A stretch of DNA of 64,000 bases from NCBI GenBank assembly GCA_022828425.1, contig CP094685.1, forward strand, positions 434,001-498,000, read 5' to 3'. The DNA comes from Candidatus Thiothrix sulfatifontis (GTDB taxonomy: Bacteria > Pseudomonadota > Gammaproteobacteria > Thiotrichales > Thiotrichaceae). Below are positions 55,147-63,576 of the stretch, one piece after another (the stretch's first letter is position 1; every line of letters starts with the position of its first letter). The translations under genes were made by a program, and so were the position numbers. The notes under the pieces are model-generated. The model ran no database searches and was not told where the DNA came from. It worked only from the letters and a program-made list of their open reading frames with translations.

Positions 55147-56058
55147 TCATTGAACGGTGGCGGGATTCGATGCTTGGTCATCAACAGGGCTCACCCTGTC
55201 GATGAAGCGGCTCAACTGTTCGGAGGGCTCGGTGTCTGGTCGCAACAGGTAGGTGGTCAGCATCGGTGATCGACCGGCCAGCGGACGGGCGATCACATCG
55301 GGATTGCGGCATGCGGCGATCTGACTTTCGCCCGCGAACCCCAAGCCGTAACCAGCGGCCACCAAGGTCATCATCAAGTCCAGTGTTGGCACACGATCCG
55401 TCACGATGGGCTTGGCATCCACCGTGCGCAGGACCCGTTTGACCTGCTGCCAGAAGCCTTCGCAGGTTTCGGGATGGCACAGTACCAGCGGATAGCGCAA
55501 TACCTCGTCAAGCGGGATGCGCCGATGCACCAGGATCGGATGGCGCGCCGGTACAACGATCACCAATGGCTCACTCCAAATAGCCTCAGCAACGATGCCT
55601 TCTCCCACTTCATCGGATTGTGCAAACCCCGCGTCATACAGGTCACTGTTCAGCCCCTTGATCTGCAGCGACAGCGGCGTTTCTGATAAGCGAATCTCTA
55701 CCTCTGGCTCATCTTCGCGGCACTGCGCCAGCAAAGCCGATAGTCGTGGCTGGGCGATGCCATCGGACAGCGCGATGCGTAGGCGGCCGTGGTAACCGGT
55801 AGCCGCCGCCTTCACGCTGGCTTTAGCTTGGTCGATAGCTGCGAAGATGCGATGGGCCTCCTCCAGAAAAACCTTACCCGCCCAGGTCAACCGCGTGCGT
55901 CGTGTCGTCCGCTCGAACAACTGCACGGCCAAGTGGGATTCCAGTTCCTTGATAGCCCGCGACAACGGCGACTGCTCGATGTGCAGGCGCTCGGCCGCAC
56001 GGGCGAAGTGCAACTCTTCGGCCACTGCGATAAAACAACGAAGGTGACGTAACTCCAT
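55147..56058 (-). CDS. LysR-type transcriptional regulator
   Basis: 303 residues. The N-terminal winged helix-turn-helix (MELRHLRCFIAVAEELHFAR, then AAERLHIEQSPLSRAIKELE) is followed by the effector-binding domain (about 90-300). LysR-type genes beside traG are a recurring feature of Tn4371-like elements, so it may control transfer genes. Alternatively it controls the adjacent oxidoreductase, of which only a fragment remains. Complete and apparently functional. Confidence 0.88.
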   Translation of the reverse strand: MELRHLRCFIAVAEELHFARAAERLHIEQSPLSRAIKELESHLAVQLFERTTRRTRLTWAGKVFLEEAHRIFAAIDQAKASVKAAATGYHGRLRIALSDGIAQPRLSALLAQCREDEPEVEIRLSETPLSLQIKGLNSDLYDAGFAQSDEVGEGIVAEAIWSEPLVIVVPARHPILVHRRIPLDEVLRYPLVLCHPETCEGFWQQVKRVLRTVDAKPIVTDRVPTLDLMMTLVAAGYGLGFAGESQIAACRNPDVIARPLAGRSPMLTTYLLRPDTEPSEQLSRFIDRVSPVDDQASNPATVQ

Positions 56059-56088
56059 GTTGTCTGGCCTATCGGTTATTTGCGCAAC

Positions 56089-56376
56089 TCACGATTGTTC
56101 GGTCCGAACCAGCTTGTGCCGCCCCGAAAGCATGATTCCGAACAGCTTGCCAGGGGATGGATTGATGCCGAGAACAACTCCGTTCGGTTTCAGCTGGGCA
56201 CGGCCATCCTTGATAGTCAGTGTTCCGGCCGTGTCGAACACGACATCAAATTGATGCTTGAGCGAGTCGACATTGAATTGCTGATAGTCGAAGACGGGAA
56301 CGAAAAGCCGATGGTCACGGCCAGGCACCGCGATCTTCACCATCACAGTCAACCTTACGAATTCACTTGCACGCAT
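56089..56376 (-). pseudogene. C-terminal fragment of a zinc-type/quinone oxidoreductase (MDR family)
   Basis: About 95 codons, of which the last 60 align by eye to the cofactor-domain end of medium-chain dehydrogenases: DSLKHQFDVVFDTAGTLTIK, GRAQLKPNGVVLGINPSPGK, MLSGRHKLV. No Rossmann GxGxxG and no N-terminal catalytic domain are present. It overlaps the phnP stop by 22 bases. A decayed remnant left at the boundary between the conjugative module and the phn cargo. Confidence 0.6.
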
Positions 56377-57116
56377 ACTTGCTCACCGTCTTTGGCAATC
56401 TCAACATGGGGGGATGACTCGCTTGTGGCAAGAAGCCAAGCGTCAAGATTGTGGCCAATGTGCGTGAGCCAGGTGCGGTCGGGATTTACCTTATTAATTG
56501 CCGCCAGTGCAGTGGGCCAGTCATTGTGATTTTTCGGCTCAATCTGTGGCGGGTAGCTGCAATCGAGGGCCAGGCCGTGCGGATGCCAGTCGGTCAGAAA
56601 GGTTTCGGTGCGGGGTGGCAAGCCGAGCGTATCAGTTAGGTAAGCAAAGCGGCTACCCCGTGAAGATTCGATGGCATAGCCGAACGTCACTTTGGAGTGA
56701 ATCAGAGGTAAGGGCGTAAGTGTCACATCGGCGATAGTGATTGCTACAAACTTGGTTAATGCATGAAATTCCAGCACGCCGGGGTGTTTGTACAAGTCGG
56801 AGCAACCATCCGAGTCGGGTGGCCCATAAACAGGAATGCGCGTACCCACACCCCAGCGCAGATGAAACAGACCCTGCACATGGTCGGGGTGAAAGTGCGT
56901 CAGCACAATGGCATCCAGATCACCGGGGGCGAAACGCTCATGCAGGTCCGTCAACCCGGCATCAAGCAAGATGCGCGTGTTGCCTGATTCGATCAGCGCT
57001 GAGCACGGTCGGCGTACAAAAACCGGCTCTAAGCGCGCGCGCTCGCAGGCCTCACAGGGGCAACCAAACAGTGGCACGCCACCCGCAGCGCCTGTGCCTA
57101 AAAAAGTTACGCGCAT
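56355..57116 (-). CDS. phnP: 5-phospho-alpha-D-ribosyl 1,2-cyclic phosphate phosphodiesterase PhnP
   Basis: 253 residues, metallo-beta-lactamase fold. It has the metal motif LTHFHPDHVQGLFHL (about 70-84), the structural zinc cysteines in GCPCEACERARLEP (about 18-31), and distal ligands DCSYPPQ and HIGHNLD. It opens the cyclic ribose-1,2-phosphate made by C-P lyase to ribose-1,5-bisphosphate. It overlaps phnN by 10 bases and is the last complete gene of the phn operon here. Confidence 0.93.
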   Translation of the reverse strand: MRVTFLGTGAAGGVPLFGCPCEACERARLEPVFVRRPCSALIESGNTRILLDAGLTDLHERFAPGDLDAIVLTHFHPDHVQGLFHLRWGVGTRIPVYGPPDSDGCSDLYKHPGVLEFHALTKFVAITIADVTLTPLPLIHSKVTFGYAIESSRGSRFAYLTDTLGLPPRTETFLTDWHPHGLALDCSYPPQIEPKNHNDWPTALAAINKVNPDRTWLTHIGHNLDAWLLATSESSPHVEIAKDGEQVCVQVNS

Positions 57117-57721
57117 GGCACAGCCTCGCTGTCACCCATTTTTTGTCGGTCGCTTTGCAACACAGGGGGCGCGCCACTGCAATGGCGAATCAAGTCCACC
57201 AGCGTGTCACCGGCCACCCGTAGTTCGCCATCGTTGCGGATAACCTCGCCACGGCGACCCAAAGGCTGGCTTTGGGTCGCACGCGCCAGGCGCTTCTCGA
57301 TCTCTTCTGCACACTCACGGCCGCGCGCTTGCAACCGCGCACGCAGCACCTCTGGCGACACCTCAACCCATACTGGCATTAGCTCGGGATAGCGCTGTGC
57401 TGCCGTTTCAAGATATTCCCGCGACCCATTCACCACCACCGTGATGCCTTTTGCCAGCCATTGATTGACTTCAATCCCGATGCCATAGGAGTGACCATGG
57501 CTTTCCCAATGCATGGCCATCAAACCAGCCCTGCGGCGGGAATCGAATTCCTCTTGCGTCAATGCAACGTGGTTTTCCCCGCCAGCATCCGCAGCCCGGG
57601 TGATGTAGCGATGGGAAAACACCACCTGGCTCTCGTTGGCCAGGCTATTCCTCGCATAGCTCATCAGACTATCTTTGCCGCTTCCCGAGGCACCCACGAC
57701 ATAGATCACACGTGCATTCAT
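57107..57721 (-). CDS. phnN: Ribose 1,5-bisphosphate phosphokinase PhnN
   Basis: 204 residues (185 in E. coli). The guanylate-kinase-like P-loop is VVGASGSGKDSLMSYAR (about 7-23), with the conserved FSHRYITRAADAGGENHVAL and a VNGSREYL segment. It phosphorylates ribose-1,5-bisphosphate to PRPP, linking phosphonate breakdown to nucleotide metabolism. The ATG at 57721 is the family start; an open frame extends 53 codons into phnM. It is ten bases downstream of phnM and overlaps phnP. Confidence 0.92.
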   Translation of the reverse strand: MNARVIYVVGASGSGKDSLMSYARNSLANESQVVFSHRYITRAADAGGENHVALTQEEFDSRRRAGLMAMHWESHGHSYGIGIEVNQWLAKGITVVVNGSREYLETAAQRYPELMPVWVEVSPEVLRARLQARGRECAEEIEKRLARATQSQPLGRRGEVIRNDGELRVAGDTLVDLIRHCSGAPPVLQSDRQKMGDSEAVPCA

Positions 57722-57731
57722 GGCAGTTCCT

Positions 57732-58886
57732 TCACGCATGGTCGAAGTGCGCCGACAGCGCTGCCACCCCAGCCACCCAAACCCGATCGGCCTGTGGCAA
57801 GCCACCCAGATATTTGACCGCCACCAGATCCGCCCGCTTGCCGAGGGCGATTTCACCCCGGTCAGTGAGCCCCGCAGCACGCGCTGGGTTGTGGGTCACC
57901 AAACTGATGGCATCAGCCAGGCCAATGCCAGCCAGCTCGGGTAACTTCATCACTGACGGCAGCAGCGCTGCAGCCGAGTAGTCGCCGCACAGGCAATCGA
58001 CCACACCTTCGAGCACCGCGTCCAGCGCGCGCATGTTGCCCGACTGTGACTTCCCGCGCAGGATGTTGGGTGCACCAAAAAGCGTCGCCATGCCACGCGC
58101 ACGCGCTGCCTGGGCAGCAGCCAGATTCGTTGGAAACTCCGAGATAACAGCACCCAGGCTCGCCAGCGCATCGACCTTCTCAACGCTATCGTCGTCGTGG
58201 CTGGCAATTGACACGCCATGCTCACGAGCTACTGCTGCAAGAGCGGACATACGCGCCATTGCCCCTTCGGCGGCGGACTGCTTGTTGGCTAGCAACGCAT
58301 CCAACTCTGTATCGGAGGTCTTGTAGCTGCGTGCTAGGTAGGCACGGTAGGAGGCTACGTCCTGGAACTGCCCCTGCCCGGGACTGTGGTCCATGAAGGA
58401 CAGCAAGTGCCCATGGCCGTGCTTCAGAAGATCTGACAACACCGGAGGAGCGGTCTCATCCGTGACCTCGTAACGAACATGTACCCTGTTGTCTACCAGT
58501 GCGTGCGCCTGCCATGCGTAAACTGCGCGAGCAATCTCTGCGGCAAAACTATTGTTCCGCACGCCCAGCTCATGATTGGCAAACGACAGGGCGTGAAACA
58601 CCGTGGTGATGCCAGCCATGGCATTGCGTTTGTCGGCCTGGGCGCAGGAAAAATCCAGAGGAAAGTGAACGCCTGGGCGGGGTTCAACTTCTTTTTCAAG
58701 CGCATCACAGTGCAGGTCAATCATGCCGGGGATTAACAGGTGTCCGGAGAGGTCAAGCGTGCGGGTGTTGCCCACCGCTTCGGGGTCAATCGCCGCAATG
58801 ATGCCGTTATCGATCAAAATGGCCACGTCGTCACGCACCTCTTGGGCGAAAACGACACGGGCATGGGTCAAAAGTAGAGGGCTCAT
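57732..58886 (-). CDS. phnM: Alpha-D-ribose 1-methylphosphonate 5-triphosphate diphosphatase PhnM
   Basis: 384 residues (378 in E. coli), amidohydrolase fold. Metal-binding positions are visible in GMIDLHCDALEKEVEPRPGVHF (the DxHxD-like site with a bridging Lys/Glu), the central SFMDHSPGQGQF and IASHDDDSVEKV, and the C-terminal VTHNPARAAGLTDRGEIALG typical of the family. It removes pyrophosphate from the triphosphate intermediate of the C-P lyase pathway. It overlaps phnL by four bases. Confidence 0.95.
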   Translation of the reverse strand: MSPLLLTHARVVFAQEVRDDVAILIDNGIIAAIDPEAVGNTRTLDLSGHLLIPGMIDLHCDALEKEVEPRPGVHFPLDFSCAQADKRNAMAGITTVFHALSFANHELGVRNNSFAAEIARAVYAWQAHALVDNRVHVRYEVTDETAPPVLSDLLKHGHGHLLSFMDHSPGQGQFQDVASYRAYLARSYKTSDTELDALLANKQSAAEGAMARMSALAAVAREHGVSIASHDDDSVEKVDALASLGAVISEFPTNLAAAQAARARGMATLFGAPNILRGKSQSGNMRALDAVLEGVVDCLCGDYSAAALLPSVMKLPELAGIGLADAISLVTHNPARAAGLTDRGEIALGKRADLVAVKYLGGLPQADRVWVAGVAALSAHFDHA

Positions 58887-59608
58887 GATGCACAGGTCTC
58901 CAGAATGTCAGATACAGCCACAGGGGGTGTGAGTTCCACCACGCGGTCAGCCAGGCGCTGCACCAGCTCGGGGTGGTGAAAAATCGCAAGCATGGCCACG
59001 CCTTCGGCCTTGATGGTGTTGATCAGCTCAATGACCCGCTCGGTCGTCGTCGGGTCGAGGCTGGCGGTGGGTTCGTCCAGCAGCAGCAAACGGGGCCGCG
59101 CAATCAGACCACGCGCCAGGTTGACGCGCTGCTTTTCGCCGCCCGAAAAGGTGGCTGGTGGAACCCCCCACAGGCGCTCGGGCACATTGAGCAGGCCAAG
59201 CAGTTCACTGGCGCGTTCGCGGGCCGCTTCTCGCTGTACACCTTGTGCCACTAACGGCTCACACACCACGTCCAGCGCGCTACGCCTTGGCAGGCAGTGC
59301 AAGAATTGGGTGACAAAGCCGATGTCGCGCTGGCGCAGTTCCAGCATGCGGTGCTCCGAGGCCTGGGCCAGGTCGGTGCTGTGGCCTTCGCTATCGCGGT
59401 AGACCATGCGCCCGCTGGAAGGCAGGTAGGTGCGGTAAACGCACTTCAGCACCGACGACTTTCCCGCGCCCGTGGGGCCAATCAGCGCGGTCAACTGACC
59501 GGCATGAACTTGCAGGTGCACGTTCGCGCACGAAGGAATCAGCTTGTTTTGCTCGTGCAACTGAAAGTGCTTGCTCAAGCCGTCGATTTCAAGAATAGGT
59601 TGCATCAC
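58883..59608 (-). CDS. phnL: C-P lyase complex ABC-type protein PhnL
   Basis: 241 residues. ABC ATPase with Walker A GPTGAGKSSVLK (about 42-53), signature FSGGEKQRVNLARGL, Walker B LLLLDEPTASLD and the H-loop His in AIFHHPELV. It is not a transporter subunit but supports the PhnGHIJ core together with PhnK. The stop and start neighbours are close: four-base overlap with phnM and eight-base gap after phnK. Confidence 0.94.
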   Translation of the reverse strand: MMQPILEIDGLSKHFQLHEQNKLIPSCANVHLQVHAGQLTALIGPTGAGKSSVLKCVYRTYLPSSGRMVYRDSEGHSTDLAQASEHRMLELRQRDIGFVTQFLHCLPRRSALDVVCEPLVAQGVQREAARERASELLGLLNVPERLWGVPPATFSGGEKQRVNLARGLIARPRLLLLDEPTASLDPTTTERVIELINTIKAEGVAMLAIFHHPELVQRLADRVVELTPPVAVSDILETCAS

Positions 59609-59616
59609 ATGGTTCC

Positions 59617-60456
59617 TTACAAGGCAGACGCGACCAGCCGCTGGGTGTAGGCGTGCTGCGGGTCTTCCAGAATTTGATCGGTCAGACCCGACTCGATCAC
59701 GCGCCCGTACTTCATGACCAGCGTGCGCCCCGCCAGCAGCCTGATCACGCCCAGGTCATGGGTGACGACGATCATGGCGGTGCGCAGCTCCTGCTGGATT
59801 TCCAGAATCAAGTCCAGGATGCGGGCCTGTACTGACAAGTCCAGGCCGGTAGTGACTTCGTCGAGGTACAACAGGGGTGGCCGTGTCGCCAGGGCCTTGG
59901 CAATTTGCACGCGCTGCTGCATGCCGCCCGAGAATTTCTTTGGCGACTCGTCCATGCGGTCGATCAGCACCTCGGTGCGCGCCAGCAACTGGCGCGCCCG
60001 TTCGCGGATGTCACCGTAGTGGCTGATGTCACTCATGAGCAGTCGCTCGGCGATGTTGCCGCCGGCCGAGACGTTGAAGTTCAGCCCCAGGTGCGGGTTT
60101 TGGTACACCATGCCAAAGCGGTGGTTGCGCAGCCAGCGCTGACGGGCCGCGTTGAGCGCGAACATGTCCCACTGCTGAGCGCCTTGCGCATTGTCGAAAA
60201 AGATGGCTTCGCCTGAGGTGGGGGCTTCGTCAAAAAACAGATTTTTGACCACGGTGGACTTGCCACTGCCCGACTCGCCCATGATGCCGAGAATCTCGCC
60301 TTCGTGCAGGTCCAGGCTCACGTTGTGTGCCGCCACCACCGAGCCGCAGTGCGGGCAGATGTTGGTGTCGGCCTCGGGGCCGGTGGACTCAAAACACTGC
60401 GGGCAACCCCGGCCGTAGATTTTTGACAGGCCACGGACTTCAAGAATTTTTTTCAT
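59617..60456 (-). CDS. phnK: C-P lyase complex ABC-type protein PhnK with CxxC insert
   Basis: 279 residues. ABC ATPase: Walker A GESGSGKSTVVKN (about 60-72), signature FSGGMQQRVQIAKAL, Walker B LLYLDEVTTGLDLS. Between the first strand and Walker A lies an extra segment with two CxxC pairs, GRGCPQCFESTGPEADTNIC and PHCG (about 16-39), a likely zinc ribbon that E. coli PhnK lacks and which makes the protein longer than the 252 residues there. It binds the C-P lyase core. It overlaps phnJ by four bases. Confidence 0.93.
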   Translation of the reverse strand: MKKILEVRGLSKIYGRGCPQCFESTGPEADTNICPHCGSVVAAHNVSLDLHEGEILGIMGESGSGKSTVVKNLFFDEAPTSGEAIFFDNAQGAQQWDMFALNAARQRWLRNHRFGMVYQNPHLGLNFNVSAGGNIAERLLMSDISHYGDIRERARQLLARTEVLIDRMDESPKKFSGGMQQRVQIAKALATRPPLLYLDEVTTGLDLSVQARILDLILEIQQELRTAMIVVTHDLGVIRLLAGRTLVMKYGRVIESGLTDQILEDPQHAYTQRLVASAL

Positions 60457-61367
60457 GCGTTTTCCTCCGCCAGCAGCATGTGCTGGGCCAGCTGCTGGTT
60501 GCAGTAGTCAGAATCCGAGCACTGCCAGAATTTTTGCGTACCGTCCTGTGCATCGGCCGGAATGATTTCGTCCAGGAAAGAGTCCACCGCACCACAGCGC
60601 ACACAGGCGTGGCGCTGGCCCTGCGCATTTGTGAAGTCTTCGGTGCGAAACGGCACATCGTCAAAAACCAAGGGCTCGGCGCGGGTGTATGGCGGCACTG
60701 CGTAGATTTTCTTTTCCCGCCCGGCCCCCAGCAGCACCAATGCTTTGGACTGGTGCAGTTGCGGCACGTCGTAGCGCGGGATCGGGCTGGGGTCAATCAC
60801 GTAATGCCCGTTGATGCGTGTGGGGTAACGGTGCGAGATGGTGATCTCATCAAAGTGCACCAGGTCTTCGTACAGCTTGGTCAACAGCCGCGAGTAATCA
60901 CCCTCGCCATGCATCACCTTGCGCCGGGCCTCCGAGGACTCGACCAACACCAATGGGTCTGGGTACGGCACTTGCAGCACCAGCACCTGCGCTTCGGTCA
61001 GCGCTGTCTCTGGAATGCGGTGGCGCGACTGAATCAGCGTGGCATCAGTCGTGGACTCGGTGGTATCGATGCCGGGGCAGGTGAGCTCCACAAACTGGCG
61101 CAGGCTAACGGCGTTGACCGAGTCGTCGGAGCCTTGGTCAATCACTTTCAAGACATCGTTCTGACCAATTAGCGACAAGGTCACCTGCAGGCCGCCGGTG
61201 CCAAAGCCGCGCCCCATCGGCATCTCGCGCGAGGCGTAAGGGGTTTGGTAACCAGGGATGCTGATGGCCTTGAGAATGCAGCGGCGCACCTCGCGCTTGG
61301 CGTATTCATCGAGAAAACCGAAGCTGTAGGCCGCTTCGTCAAGCGGGAGTTCGTAACCGGGGTTCAT
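60453..61367 (-). CDS. phnJ: Alpha-D-ribose 1-methylphosphonate 5-phosphate C-P lyase PhnJ
   Basis: 304 residues. The radical-SAM-type C-P lyase catalytic subunit. C-terminal cysteines are CVRCGAVDSF (near 236-239) and FWQCSDSDYCNQQ (near 260-266), the four Cys of the iron-sulfur and thiyl-radical site. The N-terminus is NPGYELPLDEAAYSFGFLDE. It cleaves the carbon-phosphorus bond, releasing methane from methylphosphonate. It overlaps phnI and phnK by four bases each. Confidence 0.96.
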   Translation of the reverse strand: MNPGYELPLDEAAYSFGFLDEYAKREVRRCILKAISIPGYQTPYASREMPMGRGFGTGGLQVTLSLIGQNDVLKVIDQGSDDSVNAVSLRQFVELTCPGIDTTESTTDATLIQSRHRIPETALTEAQVLVLQVPYPDPLVLVESSEARRKVMHGEGDYSRLLTKLYEDLVHFDEITISHRYPTRINGHYVIDPSPIPRYDVPQLHQSKALVLLGAGREKKIYAVPPYTRAEPLVFDDVPFRTEDFTNAQGQRHACVRCGAVDSFLDEIIPADAQDGTQKFWQCSDSDYCNQQLAQHMLLAEENA

Positions 61368-62470
61368 GCCTTGACTCCTTGCGTGGCTTTGGACTGTGTA
61401 GTGCGCAGACGGTCCATGTCGGACTGAAAGGTCACGTAGTGCGGCATCTTGTAGTGGCTGGCAAAACCCATCGAATCGACACCATCCACGTGCAACAGCA
61501 CAAACTCCGGATCTTCCGAAGGGTTACTGGGGCCGTCGCGCATGCCTTTTTGCAGCGCGCGGTCGAGAATCGCCATGGCAATGGCCTTGACCTCGTTGTG
61601 CCCGAAGCAAGCGCCATAGCCCAGGGTGAACACGGGCAGGCCGTCGTTGTCGCCCCCTTCGTACATGGCGACCACTTCGCATTCGGTCATCAAGACCTCG
61701 CCCGCTTCGATCAATTCACCCGTCACCGGGTGCGGCAGCATTACCGGCAGGTAACCCACGCGCAGTTCGGCAATAGTGGGGTGCACATCGCCATACCCGC
61801 GCATATTGGAATAGGCAATGGCCAGCAAGGAGCCGGTTTCAGCCCGCGCCATCGTGGCGAGTGCAGCCGAGCGCGGCACCGGGAACACCAGCGGTTCGCG
61901 CGTGATGTCAAAGGCTTCAGCAGAGCGTGAGGCCAATGGCGGGAGCAAGCCATCGGCGCGCAGGGCATCAAGCACTTTGGGGAAGGTATCGGGCAAGTCG
62001 GCATCGGGCTGCGCTTGCATGAAGCGCCTGGCCACGTCACGAAACGCCTGCGGCGACTCCTCAGCCAGATCCATGCGCATCAGGCGCAGGGCGTAGTCGT
62101 AAGTGGCCCCCAGCATCTGGCCGCCAGGAATGTCCTTGAAAGCCGACGAGATGCGCCGGATCAGTCGCATGTTGGAGGTGTCTTGTACCGGCATCTCCAG
62201 CAGCCGCGGCTTGGTTGACCTGTAGGCCCGTAGGGTAAACGCCGCTTCCAGCGTGTCGCCCTGCATCTGTTTGATGGCCAGTGCTGCCAGGCGTGGGTGG
62301 TAAAGACCGCCTTCGGACACCACACGCGAGGTCAACAGGCGCAACTGGTGCTCAATGGTCGATAAAGTTAAAGGCGTGCCGTTATCCCCCTCAGCGGTGC
62401 GTAGAGCTTCTGCGGCAGCGTGCGAGCCTTCAATGGCGCGACCGCCTCCTTTGATGGCTACATAGCCCAT
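61364..62470 (-). CDS. phnI: C-P lyase core subunit PhnI
   Basis: 368 residues (354 in E. coli). It begins MGYVAIKGGGRAIEGSHAAA and contains the conserved SNMRGYGDVHPTIAELRVGY and ETGSLLAIAY blocks plus LGYGACFGHNEVKAIAMAIL near the C-terminus. With PhnG, H and L it attaches the phosphonate to the ribose of ATP. The ATG at 62470 is the family start (48 upstream codons in frame lie within phnH). It overlaps phnH by 13 bases. Confidence 0.95.
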   Translation of the reverse strand: MGYVAIKGGGRAIEGSHAAAEALRTAEGDNGTPLTLSTIEHQLRLLTSRVVSEGGLYHPRLAALAIKQMQGDTLEAAFTLRAYRSTKPRLLEMPVQDTSNMRLIRRISSAFKDIPGGQMLGATYDYALRLMRMDLAEESPQAFRDVARRFMQAQPDADLPDTFPKVLDALRADGLLPPLASRSAEAFDITREPLVFPVPRSAALATMARAETGSLLAIAYSNMRGYGDVHPTIAELRVGYLPVMLPHPVTGELIEAGEVLMTECEVVAMYEGGDNDGLPVFTLGYGACFGHNEVKAIAMAILDRALQKGMRDGPSNPSEDPEFVLLHVDGVDSMGFASHYKMPHYVTFQSDMDRLRTTQSKATQGVKA

Positions 62471-63051
62471 GTTGTTTCTCCTTGCGCGGCCATCGGTGTG
62501 GCATCTGTGGCTAATGTGGTTCTGGGCAGGGCGACGACACTGTTGGTATCGACCAGGATTAGGTCCACGCCCAATGGGAAGCCTTCGTTCCAGACTTGGC
62601 GGCGCGCCAGCCAAGCGGGGTCAAGGCCAGAGATGGCCAGCGCTTGCGTAGTGGCAATGCCGGGGCCGGTGAGTTGCCAATGCATGCCCTCGCCCAGGGA
62701 GGCAACTTTCAGCAAAATCGTCGCACCAAATTCTGGTGACTCCAGCGTGCCCAAGCTTGGCTCGAATGGGGGCGACTGGCTGCCATCGGCCACAATGAAT
62801 TGCGCGTGCTCAGGCTCCGTCATGCGGGCTTGCAGGCGCTGAAGTGTCAAGGCATCCAGCAGGTTTTGCGGGTCGGCCAGGGTGGCCTCGCGGTCCACCA
62901 GCGTGGCCAGCGTTTGCGTCAAGGCTTCACCATCGGCCAGGGTTTCAATACGACCGGGAAAGCTGAAGGCGCGCATCAACTGGCGAAACACGGTTTGCTG
63001 GTTTGGCGCACTCCAGACCTGCAGGTCTGCACTCATGACCTCATTCATCAT
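62458..63051 (-). CDS. phnH: C-P lyase subunit PhnH
   Basis: 197 residues. PhnH family: VFRQLMRAFSFPGRIETL at about 18-35, ENLLDALTLQ-type QNLLDALTLQRLQ, and the C-terminal GIATTQALAISGLDP and GFPLGVDLILVD. It is part of the PhnGHIJ core. A long frame extends upstream to 63510 but its first 150 codons are the shadow of phnG. GAGGAG lies four to seven bases before the ATG pair at 63051/63048, which decides the start. It overlaps phnG by 11 bases. Confidence 0.92.
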   Translation of the reverse strand: MMNEVMSADLQVWSAPNQQTVFRQLMRAFSFPGRIETLADGEALTQTLATLVDREATLADPQNLLDALTLQRLQARMTEPEHAQFIVADGSQSPPFEPSLGTLESPEFGATILLKVASLGEGMHWQLTGPGIATTQALAISGLDPAWLARRQVWNEGFPLGVDLILVDTNSVVALPRTTLATDATPMAAQGETTWAM

Positions 63052-63535
63052 CGTTCTCCTCATCGGATGTGCCCAGCAGCGAAAAATCGACCCGCGTGCT
63101 TGCCAGCAAGGCGCGGCGTTGCGCGGTTTGCTCGGCCAGGCGGGTCTGTCCGCTTGCCAGCAAAGCCTGTGCTTCTTCATGGCCGGGCATCTGGGCTGCC
63201 AGTACCGCATCCAGCACAGCAATGGCGCGGGCCAGGCTGGCGCGGTCATCGAGCAACTGAGCCGCGCCTTCGCACGACTTGCCATCTGCCGTGGTGACGC
63301 GCACGCGGGCAATCGCCAAGGGCACTTCGCCGGGGTAATAGGCATCGCCCTGGGCGCTGTCGCACAACTTGAGCAATGCCAGACCCGATTGGGGTAGCTG
63401 GATGTCTTGCACCGCGTGCAGCTCACACAGACTGCGTGCCATATTGCGCACAGACGCAGCCGGACAAGCCAGCAACAGACGCGGCCATTGGGTGCGCTCA
63501 GGTACGCCAATCAAGGCGTGGGGTGAAGGCCTCAT
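63041..63535 (-). CDS. phnG: C-P lyase subunit PhnG
   Basis: 164 residues. PhnG family blocks: RTQWPRLLLACPAASV near the start, PQSGLALLKLCDSAQGDAYYPGE, and a C-terminal VDFSLLGTSDE. It is the first gene of the core complex, six bases or so downstream of the start region of phnE's end. AAGGAG seven bases before ATG 63535 decides the start over an ATG at 63580. Four-subunit core order G-H-I-J is complete. Confidence 0.91.
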   Translation of the reverse strand: MRPSPHALIGVPERTQWPRLLLACPAASVRNMARSLCELHAVQDIQLPQSGLALLKLCDSAQGDAYYPGEVPLAIARVRVTTADGKSCEGAAQLLDDRASLARAIAVLDAVLAAQMPGHEEAQALLASGQTRLAEQTAQRRALLASTRVDFSLLGTSDEENDDE

Positions 63536-63576
63536 GGGCGAACTCCTTGTTTCAGAATTTAGGTGGGTAGTCATCA

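Noticed and set aside
63052..63510. Upstream extension of phnH (150 codons)
   Set aside because: Lies entirely over phnG in another frame, rich in Trp/Cys/Arg, and a GAGGAG site marks the real start.
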